NCBI GenBank assembly: GCA_023390815.1
Contig: JAEWCC010000052.1
Span: 1 to 39,529 of the forward strand
DNA length: 39,529 nucleotides
Source: Bacillota bacterium
Lineage (GTDB): Bacteria; Bacillota; Clostridia; Christensenellales; SZUA-584
Direction: 5' to 3'
The notes below the pieces were generated by a model. It saw only the letters and a program-made list of their open reading frames with translations, was not told the DNA's origin and made no database searches. The position numbers and the translations under genes were made by a program. Below are positions 8,170 to 15,994 of the stretch, in pieces (within the stretch, counting starts at the first letter, position 1; the number at the start of each line of letters is the position of its first letter).

Positions 8170-9576
8170 TCAGATTTCTACGATATCGTAGCCAAGATAC
8201 GTGTCAAACGCTTCTCGCAAAGCGTCCTCCACATGGGCCAATGTCAGGCTGACATGATGGCGGAAACCTTCCCGGCAGATGCCGTTAAGCAGCGGCTGTA
8301 ATCCGCCGATCTCTGCCACGCCCGCGCAGCCAAAGTAGCCCTCCTCAATCACATCGTCGGTGATATATCCCTCACCAAGATAGAAAGACAATATGCCGTC
8401 TTCGGTTTTCGCGCTCAGATACGTCATCGGGCCGGGTTTAACACGGCCCTGGTTGCAGCCCCAGGCGACTCCGCCAAGGTTCTCTTTGCCCTTGTCGAGC
8501 ATCTTGTGAGATATGATGCTACCCTTTTCAACCATCAGCTCGGATGCGACCGAACCGCAATGGAAGAGTATGCATTTGTCCGGGTCGTCACCGTAATTAT
8601 TATTCCAGTCCATACAGATGGCCGGCAGATCTGCCGCTGCTTCCAGGGCGGCCATCGCAATCGCGTTGCACACATCCAGCTCGCAGGCGACTGAAAGATC
8701 CTCACCGTTGAGTATGCCCATCACGGTGCAGGGAGTGATGCGGAATTCATTCTGCATCTCGTTCCAGCAGCGCAGGCCCATAGCGCCCAGATCAAAATCT
8801 TTCGCGATCTTCTTCAGTGAGAGGTATAGGGCTGCCTGGTTATCAATCTGGTCACCCGGAACCTTCGAGAAGTCTGAAACAGCTGAAATTTTGGCTCTTG
8901 CGGATTTGAACTCCTCGGAGGACTTATCGACCTCGCGCATCATCGCGAACAGTTGTGAGAGATCGAGTGTTTCGGTATTGATGCCGTAGCTTTGCAGTGT
9001 CAGCTCGTCAAAGCGTATGGTTTTAAATACCGTGGTACGTGCGCCGACGGCACCGACATTGAAGCGGGACAGACGCCTCACAACGCTGCATACGCTGGCA
9101 AACGTAATAAGCTGTTTGCGGAACAGGTCGGATGAGGGATGGCATACATGCGGATCGAATGTGGTAAATGCGATGCCCGATTGGCGGAACACATCGGCAA
9201 TGGAGAGCTTGCCGCAGAAGGCGTCGCGGCGGTGTGCGAAGTCCATCAGACCCATTTCATCGGGATAAGCCTGAAGCAGTATGGGCACATTCGCGTCCTG
9301 AAGCGCGGCTACAGCGCCGTTTTCGTCGCCGAAGTTGGGCAGACAAAGTATCACGCCGTCAAATTTACCGCGGTTTTCCTCAAGAAACCGGGCGTAGATC
9401 TTGCCCTCTGCGATGGTTTCCACTGCGCCGAAGCGTGTGAGCGAAGCATCTAATTCAATCGTTTCGATGCCCAGCGCATGCACCGCAGCGCGCATTTCCT
9501 CGCGCGCAGACTCGATCAATTCACCCGGGAAAAATCCTCTGTTTCCATAGAAAAGCGCAAAGGTTAGTTTTTTCAT
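8170..9576 (-). CDS. L-fucose/L-arabinose isomerase-family protein
   Basis: 468 residues. The overall pattern is that of the fucose isomerase-like family (COG2407 type): an N-terminal Rossmann-like half with VILCLPNFGDENG and then GAVGARTTVFKTIRFDE. A C-terminal half follows with GLRCWNEMQNEF, AICMDWNNNYGDDPDKCILFHCG and HHVSLTLAHVEDAL. Such enzymes interconvert aldoses and ketoses with Mn2+, but the family includes members with other substrates, so the reaction is not assigned. AGGAGGGT precedes the ATG at 9576; an in-frame ATG 45 bases upstream has no such site. It converges on the mgl operon, hinting that the imported sugar may be its substrate. Confidence 0.75.
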   Translation of the reverse strand: MKKLTFALFYGNRGFFPGELIESAREEMRAAVHALGIETIELDASLTRFGAVETIAEGKIYARFLEENRGKFDGVILCLPNFGDENGAVAALQDANVPILLQAYPDEMGLMDFAHRRDAFCGKLSIADVFRQSGIAFTTFDPHVCHPSSDLFRKQLITFASVCSVVRRLSRFNVGAVGARTTVFKTIRFDELTLQSYGINTETLDLSQLFAMMREVDKSSEEFKSARAKISAVSDFSKVPGDQIDNQAALYLSLKKIAKDFDLGAMGLRCWNEMQNEFRITPCTVMGILNGEDLSVACELDVCNAIAMAALEAAADLPAICMDWNNNYGDDPDKCILFHCGSVASELMVEKGSIISHKMLDKGKENLGGVAWGCNQGRVKPGPMTYLSAKTEDGILSFYLGEGYITDDVIEEGYFGCAGVAEIGGLQPLLNGICREGFRHHVSLTLAHVEDALREAFDTYLGYDIVEI

Positions 9577-9899
9577 TCGTACCCTCCTAGTGTTTTTTAA
9601 ACAGCAACCTGAGCGCGGCAAGGCGCGGCAGGGGTTTTAGCGATATCATGAGCGAAGCGGATCTGAAGCTGCCGGGTATTCTCAATTATGCTGGTTTAGG
9701 GGGCGATCTTAGCCTGTTACTAATTGATAAGTTCGTATGCAAGACAATTGCGATAACGGCGCTATAACGGGAAATGGACAACCAAAGGGCCTTCAAAGGA
9801 GACGCAGCCGATTATCAGCTTTTACACATTAATTTTAGTACAAATACATATTTTATTCAATCCAATTCGGTATTTAGCAGTGAATTTTATCACCTGAAG
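9577..9899. other. Gene-free stretch upstream of the isomerase-family gene
   Basis: No open frame with a credible ribosome binding site is seen on either strand. The left part should hold the promoter of the minus-strand isomerase-family gene, but I see no convincing -35/-10 pair. The right end leads into the repeat relic listed next. Confidence 0.4.
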
Positions 9900-9975
9900 G
9901 GTTATCGCTCGTGTTCGAATCCCGTCTCAATCAAAAAATCAGCACCCGAACGGGTACTGTTTTTGGCGGAGAAGG
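9900..9975. repeat. Relic of the tRNA-Ser-associated repeat: T-loop-like segment + hairpin + tRNA-Ser 3' tip
   Basis: Bases 9900-9923 match array copy 1 at 11355-11378 with a single C/T difference, ending in GTTCGAATCCC. A hairpin follows: GCACCCG (9942-9948) against CGGGTACTG (9951-9959), flanked by A and T runs. Then comes GGCGGAGAAGG, which on the minus strand reads CCTTCTCCGCC, like a tRNA-Ser acceptor 3' strand with discriminator G and the start of CCA. No remaining tRNA body is present. The same order (repeat, terminator, tRNA-Ser 3' end) recurs intact at 11758-11915. Confidence 0.6.
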
Positions 9976-10029
9976 GGCTATACAGTGAGGAACGCTAACG
10001 GTGGGATAATACGGTGTGTTGACGAGTTC

Positions 10030-11124
10030 CTAGAAATCAAAGCTTTTCCATACCGGTTCTCCGGTATAAGGGTGCGCATCTTCTTCTCCGCGCAGAACTC
10101 GCAGCACGGCTCCCGCCAGTTCCTCCTGCTCCATTTCTCCGGGGTAGACGGTGATTGGGGCAATCCAGCCACAGCGGTTTCGGATACCCTCCACAATGTC
10201 ATCAAAGCGTACAAGCCCGCCGGTTAACACGATGCCATCTACTTTGCCGCAGAGCACGGTGCTCATTGCTCCGATTTCTTTGCTGATCTGATAAATCATC
10301 GCATTCCACACCAAAACCGCTTTCCGGTCTCCGGCTTCCACCATGCCGCGAACTTTATCCGCATTGGAGGTGCCGAAATGGCTGACAAAGCCTCCGGCAC
10401 GGGAACACATAAGCCGTACCTCTTCCAGGGAATGCTGCTCTATATAGTCCAGTAAGCAGAGCACCGGCACACTGCCGATACGGGTGGGGGCATAGGGACC
10501 GTCTCCACCGGAGCCTACATTTCCGTCCACCATTTTTCCGCAGTCATGGGCATTGACCGTTACGCCGCCGTCGATATGGGCAACCACAAAGCGGCAGTCC
10601 TCATAGCGCCTGCCCATGGATTTTGCATGGTAACAGGCTACGGCTTTTTGATTCAAGGCGTGTGATTGGGCATTCCGGTACAATCCGGCGATACCGGTTA
10701 TGCGGGCATAATCGCAAAGTTCATCAATATTGGTAGGGTTGAGCGTGAACATTTTCCCGCCGTACTCCATGCATAACTCATAGGCCAACAGCACACCCAG
10801 CTTTGCTGCATGCTCGCTGCCGCCCACTGCATTCCATGTATCACGGTAGAGCCGGTCATCAATTGGCATTACACCCGCACGCTGAGGGTAGGCGCTTCCG
10901 CCGCGACCCACAAATATATCTACATCCCGAGGTACATAACCATGCCGTCGCAGTATGTTCAAAATCACTTGTTTACGAAAGGGAACCTGGTCGTTCACTG
11001 AGGGGTACTGCAACAGAACAGGGGCGTCATGAAACTCGCTTTCCTCAAAAAGTGATGTTTCATCTTCAAACAGACTGAGTTTTGTGGAGGTGGAGCCGGG
11101 ATTAATCACCAGAATTTTCATCAT
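10030..11124 (-). CDS. buk: Butyrate kinase-like acyl phosphate kinase
   Basis: 364 residues, the size of butyrate kinases. It is an ASKHA-fold enzyme: an N-terminal phosphate loop NPGSTSTKLSLFEDE, GRGG in the middle, NPTNIDELCDYARITG, and TGGLVRFDDIV near the end. These point to the butyrate/branched-chain fatty acid kinase branch, which converts butyryl phosphate and ADP to butyrate and ATP. The usual AHLGGGISVGAH motif is altered to AHIDGGVTVNAH, so substrate preference may differ. No phosphotransbutyrylase gene is next to it. AGGAGGTAAG precedes a double ATG (11124/11121). The gene is flanked on both sides by repeat sequence. Confidence 0.82.
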   Translation of the reverse strand: MMKILVINPGSTSTKLSLFEDETSLFEESEFHDAPVLLQYPSVNDQVPFRKQVILNILRRHGYVPRDVDIFVGRGGSAYPQRAGVMPIDDRLYRDTWNAVGGSEHAAKLGVLLAYELCMEYGGKMFTLNPTNIDELCDYARITGIAGLYRNAQSHALNQKAVACYHAKSMGRRYEDCRFVVAHIDGGVTVNAHDCGKMVDGNVGSGGDGPYAPTRIGSVPVLCLLDYIEQHSLEEVRLMCSRAGGFVSHFGTSNADKVRGMVEAGDRKAVLVWNAMIYQISKEIGAMSTVLCGKVDGIVLTGGLVRFDDIVEGIRNRCGWIAPITVYPGEMEQEELAGAVLRVLRGEEDAHPYTGEPVWKSFDF

Positions 11125-11277
11125 TCTTACCTCCTTCTAAATATGTCGATTTTAAGGGTATACTGAATACCGACAAGAATCAATTATAGCATACCTTAGT
11201 TGAATTGACCGGCTGACTTTTTGGTGCTGCTTGTCTTTTTTTCAGTAGGGGTGTGTTTAGGCGTTGTACTTTGCAAA

Positions 11278-11771
11278 TCACGATCCGTCTCGCTGCAAAC
11301 GCCACACTGTGGCGTTGCGCCCGGGGTCCCCGAAAAGCTGAGGCTTTTTGGGGTGGTTATCGCTCGCGTTCGAATCCCAGAAGGTGAGGCGGAGAGTGGG
11401 TGTCAGAGGTGGGCGGGCAGCACGTCCGCATAGAAGCTTCGTGGTTATCTGGCTGTATTCCGACCCGTCTCGCTGCAAACGTGCCACTGGCACGTTTGCT
11501 TAACGCTCGCGTTCGAACCCAAAAGCTGAGACGGAGAGTGGGTGTCAGATGTAAGCGGGCAGTTCGTCCGCATAGAGGCTGCGCGGTTATCTGATTGTAT
11601 CCCGACCCGTCTCGCTTGCCAATCTCGCGTTCGAATCCCAGAAGGTGAGGCGGAGAGTGGGTGTCAGAGGTGGGCGGGCAGCACGTCCGCATAGAAGCTG
11701 CGCGGTTAATTAGCTGTATCCCGACCCGTCTCGCTGCAAACGCCACACTGTGGCGTTTGCTTGACGCTCGC
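11278..11771. repeat. Tandem array of a ~143-bp repeat with GTTCGAA cores and palindromic hairpins
   Basis: Four copies are marked by GTTCGAA at 11368, 11511, 11629 and 11772 (spacings 143, 118 and 143). Copies 1 and 3 share about 75 identical bases after the core. Each unit contains GCGTTCGAAxCCC, then GGCGGAGAGTGGG (ACGGAGAGTGGG in one), then GTCCGCATAGA, then CGACCCGTCTCGCT. Palindromic hairpins sit at 11295-11318, 11475-11499 and 11736-11760; the short third unit lacks its hairpin. Unit 1 carries a 37-base insertion with its own hairpin (11330-11355). Frames open across this array have no ribosome binding sites and are not counted as genes. GGCGGAGAGTGGG resembles the complement of the tRNA-Ser 3' end. 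Confidence 0.85.
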
Positions 11772-11851
11772 GTTCGAAACCCACTCTGCACCAAAAAAGC
11801 GCACCACCTTATGGTGGTACGCTTTTTTGGCGGAGAGAGTGGGATTCGAAC
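11772..11851. repeat. 80-nt imperfect palindrome mirroring the tRNA-Ser 3' end around its terminator
   Basis: The left arm 11772-11808 (plus strand) matches the reverse complement of 11813-11851 at about 33 of 37 aligned positions with one 2-base gap; the centre is TTAT. The right arm contains the tRNA-Ser T-loop, acceptor 3' strand, CCA and terminator arm. The left arm is therefore a degenerate inverted copy of the same tRNA tail. Confidence 0.8.
11792..11829 (-). terminator. Terminator of tRNA-Ser, symmetric hairpin
   Basis: CAAAAAAGCG and GCACCACC (left) pair with GGTGGTAC and GCTTTTTTG (right) around TTAT, with one mismatch. A-run and T-run flank the stem, so it can end transcription in both directions. 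On the minus strand it begins directly after the encoded CCA of tRNA-Ser. Confidence 0.85.
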
Positions 11852-11915
11852 CCACGGTTGCTTGCGCAACACCGGTTTTCAAGACCGGCACTTTCAACCG
11901 CTCAGACATCTCTCC
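11828..11915 (-). tRNA. tRNA-Ser(UGA), CCA encoded
   Basis: On the minus strand the acceptor stem GGAGAGA pairs with TCTCTCC, followed by discriminator G and an encoded CCA. The anticodon stem CCGGT/ACCGG encloses loop CTTGAAA, giving anticodon UGA. The long variable arm (TGTTGCGCAAGCAAC) confirms a serine tRNA, and the T-arm is GTGGG-TTCGAAT-CCCAC. Length is 88 with CCA. Confidence 0.96.
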
Positions 11916-11926
11916 AAGGCAACGTC

Positions 11927-11956
11927 AGTATAGCAAAATTCGCGCCATGCCGTCAA
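11927..11956 (-). promoter_or_regulatory. Promoter of tRNA-Ser
   Basis: On the minus strand TTGACG (11956-11951), 18-base spacer, TATACT (11932-11927), with TGC directly before the -10 (extended -10). The tRNA 5' end follows 11 bases downstream. Confidence 0.7.
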
Positions 11957-12175
11957 GATAGGATACAGCATTGGTTAAGCAAGCTAGCGATCGTAATATT
12001 GTCCAAAAAATATAAAGATAGTACAATACGGATACTAGGCTGCGCATTATAATAAATGAGCAGTGTCATTCCGTCGCCTGTTTCCATAAGATCGCAGCAA
12101 CCGCAGGCTGTTTTACGCAGATCGATTTGTGGTAAAATAGGCTTATAAACAATCGCATTCTTTGGCGGTGAAGAT

Positions 12176-13417
12176 TTGGGAAAACTGGACACAGCGCATT
12201 CTCTGGTGCGCACCTTCGGCAACGCGGTCGGAGTCAACTGCTTTGTAGTAGACATGGCGGACAAATGTATCATGCCGGGCGGCAAATGCAGCTTTTGTAC
12301 GGCGTGCTTTGCCAAACAACAAAGCGAGAACGGGCGCGTCCGTTGTGACAACCTGATGGAATATGCCATCGTTCAGTCGGAGCGCTGGGGCGGCAAATAT
12401 GAATTTCTCTGCCCGGCGGGGGCTGCGTTTATCGCAACGCCGGGCCTTAATCAGGGCGTTTTGGAATACGGGCTGGTTGCCGGGCCGTTCCTCATGGTCA
12501 GCGCTCAGGACTTTATTGACGAGGAATTGGCAGAGCTGTTCCCGGATGGGACGAGGGACATTGAGGACGCAGCAAAACAGCTGCCATATATTGAACCGAA
12601 GCGCGTATCATCGCTGGCCGACATGCTGTTCATGATCACGGCTTACGCGGAACACCGGGACAGCGAGGACCTTCGCCTCGCGGAGCAGACGAGCGCGCGC
12701 TACAATGAGATGTTCAGCGCGATTGAGGAGATGAAATCCGGAGCGCGCAAGGACGATTATCCGCTCGAAACCGAAAAACAGCTGCAGCGCTATATCGCCT
12801 CGGGCGATAAGGCGGCGGCGCAGCGGGCGCTTAACGATATGCTCGGCGCAATCTTTTTCTCGTCTGGTGCGGATTTTGAAGAGATCAAAGCGCGTGTTAC
12901 GGAGCTGCTGGTGCTGCTGTCCCGCGCGGCGATCGAGGGCGGCGCGGAGCCGGGCCGTATATTCGGCCTCAACCGCGACTATCTGGGAGAAATCGCGCGC
13001 TTCAGCAATCTGGACGATCTAAGCGTCTGGCTATCCGGCATGCTTTCAAGCTTTACCGGCCTCGTATTTGCGGCGCCGGACGCCAAGCATACCGATACTA
13101 TCCAGAAGGTGATGGAGTACGTCGGCGCAAACTATATGAAGCGGATTACGCTCAATGACATATCCGAACACGTGGCGTTCAGCGTATCGTACCTAAGCCG
13201 CATGTTCAAGGAGGAAAAGGGCATCAACTTAACCTCGTACATCAACGAGGTGCGGGTGCGCAACGCCAAGCTGCTATTGAAAGACAGCGATGTAGCATTA
13301 TCTCAGGTGGCGTATCTCACGGGATTCGACGACCAGAGCTACTTTTCCAAGGTGTTCAAGAAACATACCGGCATTACGCCGGGAAAATACCGCGAGAAGC
13401 GGGGCATTATTAAATAA
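12176..13417 (+). CDS. PocR-domain AraC-family transcription regulator
   Basis: 413 residues from a TTG start preceded by GGCGGTGAAG; no better in-frame ATG is near. The N-terminal part (about 1-165) is a PocR-type sensory domain with the cysteine-rich segment CIMPGGKCSFCTACFAKQ, RCDNLMEYAI and EFLCPAGAAFIATP. PocR domains are thought to sense hydrocarbon or small-molecule ligands, often near B12-dependent pathways. The C-terminal 100 residues are an AraC double helix-turn-helix (ITLNDISEHVAFSVSYLSRM, then VAYLTGFDDQSYFSKVFKK). It lies 12 bases before a corrinoid protein gene in the same transcript, which suggests it controls corrinoid-dependent methyl transfer. Confidence 0.88.
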   Translation: MGKLDTAHSLVRTFGNAVGVNCFVVDMADKCIMPGGKCSFCTACFAKQQSENGRVRCDNLMEYAIVQSERWGGKYEFLCPAGAAFIATPGLNQGVLEYGLVAGPFLMVSAQDFIDEELAELFPDGTRDIEDAAKQLPYIEPKRVSSLADMLFMITAYAEHRDSEDLRLAEQTSARYNEMFSAIEEMKSGARKDDYPLETEKQLQRYIASGDKAAAQRALNDMLGAIFFSSGADFEEIKARVTELLVLLSRAAIEGGAEPGRIFGLNRDYLGEIARFSNLDDLSVWLSGMLSSFTGLVFAAPDAKHTDTIQKVMEYVGANYMKRITLNDISEHVAFSVSYLSRMFKEEKGINLTSYINEVRVRNAKLLLKDSDVALSQVAYLTGFDDQSYFSKVFKKHTGITPGKYREKRGIIK

Positions 13418-13429
13418 CGGAGGGGAATT

Positions 13430-14065
13430 ATGAGCATATTTGAGGAGATGGGTTCGTTTCTGCAGCAGGGCCGGGCGCCCAAGGTAAAGGAGCTGGTCGC
13501 GCAGGCGCTGGCCGATGGTGAGGACGCAGGGAAGATTCTGAGCGAAGGTCTGCTCTCCGGCATGGCGGTGATCGGCGCGAAGTTCAAGAACAATGAGGTC
13601 TATGTACCCGAGGTACTCATTGCGGCACGTGCGATGAACGCCGGTATGGAGATTTTAAAGCCTGCGCTCCAGAGCAGCGATGTAAAGGCGCGCGGCAAGG
13701 CGATACTGGGCACGGTCAAAGGCGACCTGCACGACATCGGCAAGAACCTCGTGAAGATCATGCTTGAAGGCAAAGGCATCGAAGTGGTTGACCTGGGTAC
13801 GGACGTTGCGCCTGAAGCGTTCGTGCAGGCAGCGGTCGAGCAGAGCGCAAATATTATCGCTTGTTCCGCGCTGTTAACCACCACGATGGGCGTAATGAAG
13901 GACGTCGTCGACAAGGCGGTTGAGATGGGCGTACGCGACAAGTTCCGCATCATGATCGGCGGCGCGCCTGTCACCGAGAATTACAAGGATTCCATCGGCG
14001 CGGATTACTATGCGCCGGATGCGGCCTCCGCTTCGGATATCGCGCTGCAGATCTGCACCGCGTAA
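13430..14065 (+). CDS. Corrinoid-binding protein, methyltransferase MtaC/MtbC/MttC type
   Basis: 211 residues, the typical size of stand-alone corrinoid proteins that carry the methyl group in substrate:corrinoid methyltransferase systems. A helical cap (1-85) has the SEGLLSGMAVIGAKFKNNEV and YVPEVLIAARAM motifs. The B12 domain carries DLHDIGKNL with His101 as the lower cobalt ligand, SALLTTTM and GGAPVTENY. AGGGGAATT precedes the ATG, 12 bases after the regulator. No substrate methyltransferase (MtaB, MtbB, MttB) or MtaA-type partner is adjacent, so the methyl donor is unknown; partners must be encoded elsewhere. Confidence 0.93.
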   Translation: MSIFEEMGSFLQQGRAPKVKELVAQALADGEDAGKILSEGLLSGMAVIGAKFKNNEVYVPEVLIAARAMNAGMEILKPALQSSDVKARGKAILGTVKGDLHDIGKNLVKIMLEGKGIEVVDLGTDVAPEAFVQAAVEQSANIIACSALLTTTMGVMKDVVDKAVEMGVRDKFRIMIGGAPVTENYKDSIGADYYAPDAASASDIALQICTA

Positions 14066-14084
14066 GGAATCGGGACAATTAAAT

Positions 14085-14115
14085 ACCCGGAAGGGCTTGA
14101 CAGCGAGCCGGGTTT
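14085..14115 (+). terminator. Weak terminator-like hairpin after the corrinoid gene
   Basis: ACCCGG (14085-14090) pairs with CCGGGT (14108-14113), with an inner GCT/AGC stem and trailing TTTCC. It starts 20 bases after the stop codon. Confidence 0.45.
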
Positions 14116-14135
14116 CCTGTTTGCCGAAGAATGCA

Positions 14136-14167
14136 GGGGCAGCCACCTTGGTGTGGCTGCCCCTTTT
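14136..14167 (+). terminator. Strong rho-independent terminator
   Basis: GGGGCAGCCAC (14136-14146) pairs perfectly with GTGGCTGCCCC (14153-14163), followed by TTTT. It ends the regulator-corrinoid transcript, and its stem could also act on the convergent VWA gene. Confidence 0.85.
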
Positions 14168-14193
14168 CGTTTTCTGCCTTAATGGTATCAGTA

Positions 14194-15777
14194 TTAATGC
14201 ATCATTGCCCGGGCAAGTTCGGCAAGCTGCACAAACTGTGCGCGGTACCCGTCTTCGTCTGCGCCCCTGGCTTCGCGCGCGCGCCCGGTAAGGGACTCGA
14301 AGCTGGCGTCTCCCGCGTACTCCGAATCTTTAAGCAGCAGGGCAAACTCCGCCACCGCCGATGCGAACCGAAAGTCGGCGTCCGGCTCGGCTGTGTAATC
14401 CGCGGCGCCTGCGTACACGGTGATCAGCTGGCTCTCGCCGCTGCCCGGCTGCTTGTAGCGCACCTTGAGGTATAGCCAGTCGTCCGCGGGCTGCTTTGCG
14501 GGCAGTTCTTCGCTGTCCTGTTGGAAAACGAGGTCGTCGATACTCGCGGAACCCTCACCGCCTACGGGGATGATCTCGTAGAAGACTGTAACGCTGTCGC
14601 CTGCACCCATCTCGCCCGAGTCCTTATGATCGTTGTTGAAATCCTCGGGGTTAAGGATCCGGTTGTCGTACCCCACGAGACGGTATTCGCTGACCGCAGC
14701 CGGATTAAACTCCACCTGCACCTTCACGTCATCGGCCATGGCAAAGAGCGTACCGCTCATCTCGTTCACGAGCACCTTTTGCGCTTCCAGCAGAGAGTCG
14801 ATATAGGCGTAGTTGCCGTTGCCCTTGTCGGCGAGCGTCTCCATCTTGTTGTCCTTGGTGTTTCCGGTACCAAAGCCCAGCACGCTCAGGTACACGCCTG
14901 TTTCTTTCTTATCTTCGATCAGCGCTTCAAGAGCCTCCGTACTGGAGGGACCTACGTTAAAGTCACCGTCCGTGCAGAGTATCACGCGGTTGTTACCGCC
15001 TTCGATGAAATACGCTTCCGCTGTGCGGTATGCCAGTTCGATGCCCTCGCCGCCTGCGGTGGAACCGCCCGCCGTCAGGTGGTTGATCGCTTCTTCGATC
15101 ACCCGGATGTTAGCGCCGCTGCAGCCGTCCAGCACAAGGCCGGACGCCCCCGCGTATACAACGATGGATACGCGATCCTCTTCGCGTAGCGTATCTGCGA
15201 GCATGCGCATCGCATCCTTGACGAGCGGTAGCTTGGCCGGTTCATCCATCGAGCCCGATACGTCGAGCAGGAATACGAGGTTGCTCGGCGGCGCTTCAGA
15301 GAGGTCGATCTCACGCGCCTTGAGAGAGACGCGCGCAAGGTAGCGCCCATCGTTCCACGGGCAGTCGCTGATGGTCACCTGCGCGCGGATGGGGTCGCTG
15401 CCAAGGGGTTCTTCATAATCGTAGGTAAAATAGTTGATGCACTCCTCGACGCGCACCGCGTCGGCAGGAGGCAGCGCACCGTCGTTCAGGTAGCGTCGGA
15501 TGTTGCTGTAGGACGCCGTATCGACATCGATGGAGAATGTGGAGAGAGGGTCTTCAAGCGGCGAGTGGTAGCCGCTTTCGACGAACGAACCGTATTCCTC
15601 CGCCGAGGTGTCATACGGTGTCTCGGGTGCCTCGTATACTACGCCTGCCTCTGCCGAAACTGCGGCTGAATACGCCGGCGGCGACGACGGTTCTGCCGGG
15701 GCGGATGTGCAGCCCGAAGCGAATAACAATACGGTCAGCAAAATGGAAAGCCCCTGGATAACACGCTTCTTTTTCAT
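14194..15777 (-). CDS. YfbK-like von Willebrand factor A domain lipoprotein
   Basis: 527 residues. The N-terminus MKKKRVIQGLSILL leads to the lipobox FASGC, so it is a surface lipoprotein. A YfbK N-terminal domain follows (STFSIDVDTASYSNIRRYLN, RVEECINYF). The VWA domain has the metal site VFLLDVSGSMDEP and later LTAGGSTAGGEGI and VILCTDGDFNVG. The C-terminal part matches the YfbK-type extension (GYDNRILNPEDFNND, FYEIIPVG). The start at 15777 has AGGAGG upstream; an ATG 102 bases further up lacks one. Function is unknown; VWA domains bind proteins through a Mg2+ site. Confidence 0.85.
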   Translation of the reverse strand: MKKKRVIQGLSILLTVLLFASGCTSAPAEPSSPPAYSAAVSAEAGVVYEAPETPYDTSAEEYGSFVESGYHSPLEDPLSTFSIDVDTASYSNIRRYLNDGALPPADAVRVEECINYFTYDYEEPLGSDPIRAQVTISDCPWNDGRYLARVSLKAREIDLSEAPPSNLVFLLDVSGSMDEPAKLPLVKDAMRMLADTLREEDRVSIVVYAGASGLVLDGCSGANIRVIEEAINHLTAGGSTAGGEGIELAYRTAEAYFIEGGNNRVILCTDGDFNVGPSSTEALEALIEDKKETGVYLSVLGFGTGNTKDNKMETLADKGNGNYAYIDSLLEAQKVLVNEMSGTLFAMADDVKVQVEFNPAAVSEYRLVGYDNRILNPEDFNNDHKDSGEMGAGDSVTVFYEIIPVGGEGSASIDDLVFQQDSEELPAKQPADDWLYLKVRYKQPGSGESQLITVYAGAADYTAEPDADFRFASAVAEFALLLKDSEYAGDASFESLTGRAREARGADEDGYRAQFVQLAELARAMMH

Positions 15778-15994
15778 GGGATAACCTCCTTGAAAAATGG
15801 ATAAAGTGTCGGAAGATGATATAATAATGCCAGTGGCTTCAACCATTGCCATCTTATGCCGTAAGAATTTATCCGTCAACTGATATCCAGCAAATGTAAT
15901 CCAATTGTTGATTCTCTGAAAAACGACTTTAACAAACGAAATGAAGTGTACAAAAATATGACAGGTTTATTATGGAGTTATGACAGTAAGATTG

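Noticed and set aside
9911..9932. Possible tRNA 3' half on the plus strand (GTTCGAATCCC)
   Set aside because: No T-stem pairing and no acceptor, D-arm or anticodon arm; kept only as part of the repeat relic.
11357..11872. A long open frame on the minus strand across the repeat array and the tRNA-Ser
   Set aside because: It reads through the tRNA and the tandem repeats, has no ribosome binding site, and its repeats simply translate the DNA repeats.
11706..11909. Open frame beginning MSERLKVPVLKTG on the minus strand
   Set aside because: This is a direct translation of the tRNA-Ser gene, a well-known spurious product.
14194..15777. VWA lipoprotein considered as part of a VWA/MoxR AAA-type complex
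   Set aside because: No MoxR-type ATPase gene is nearby.
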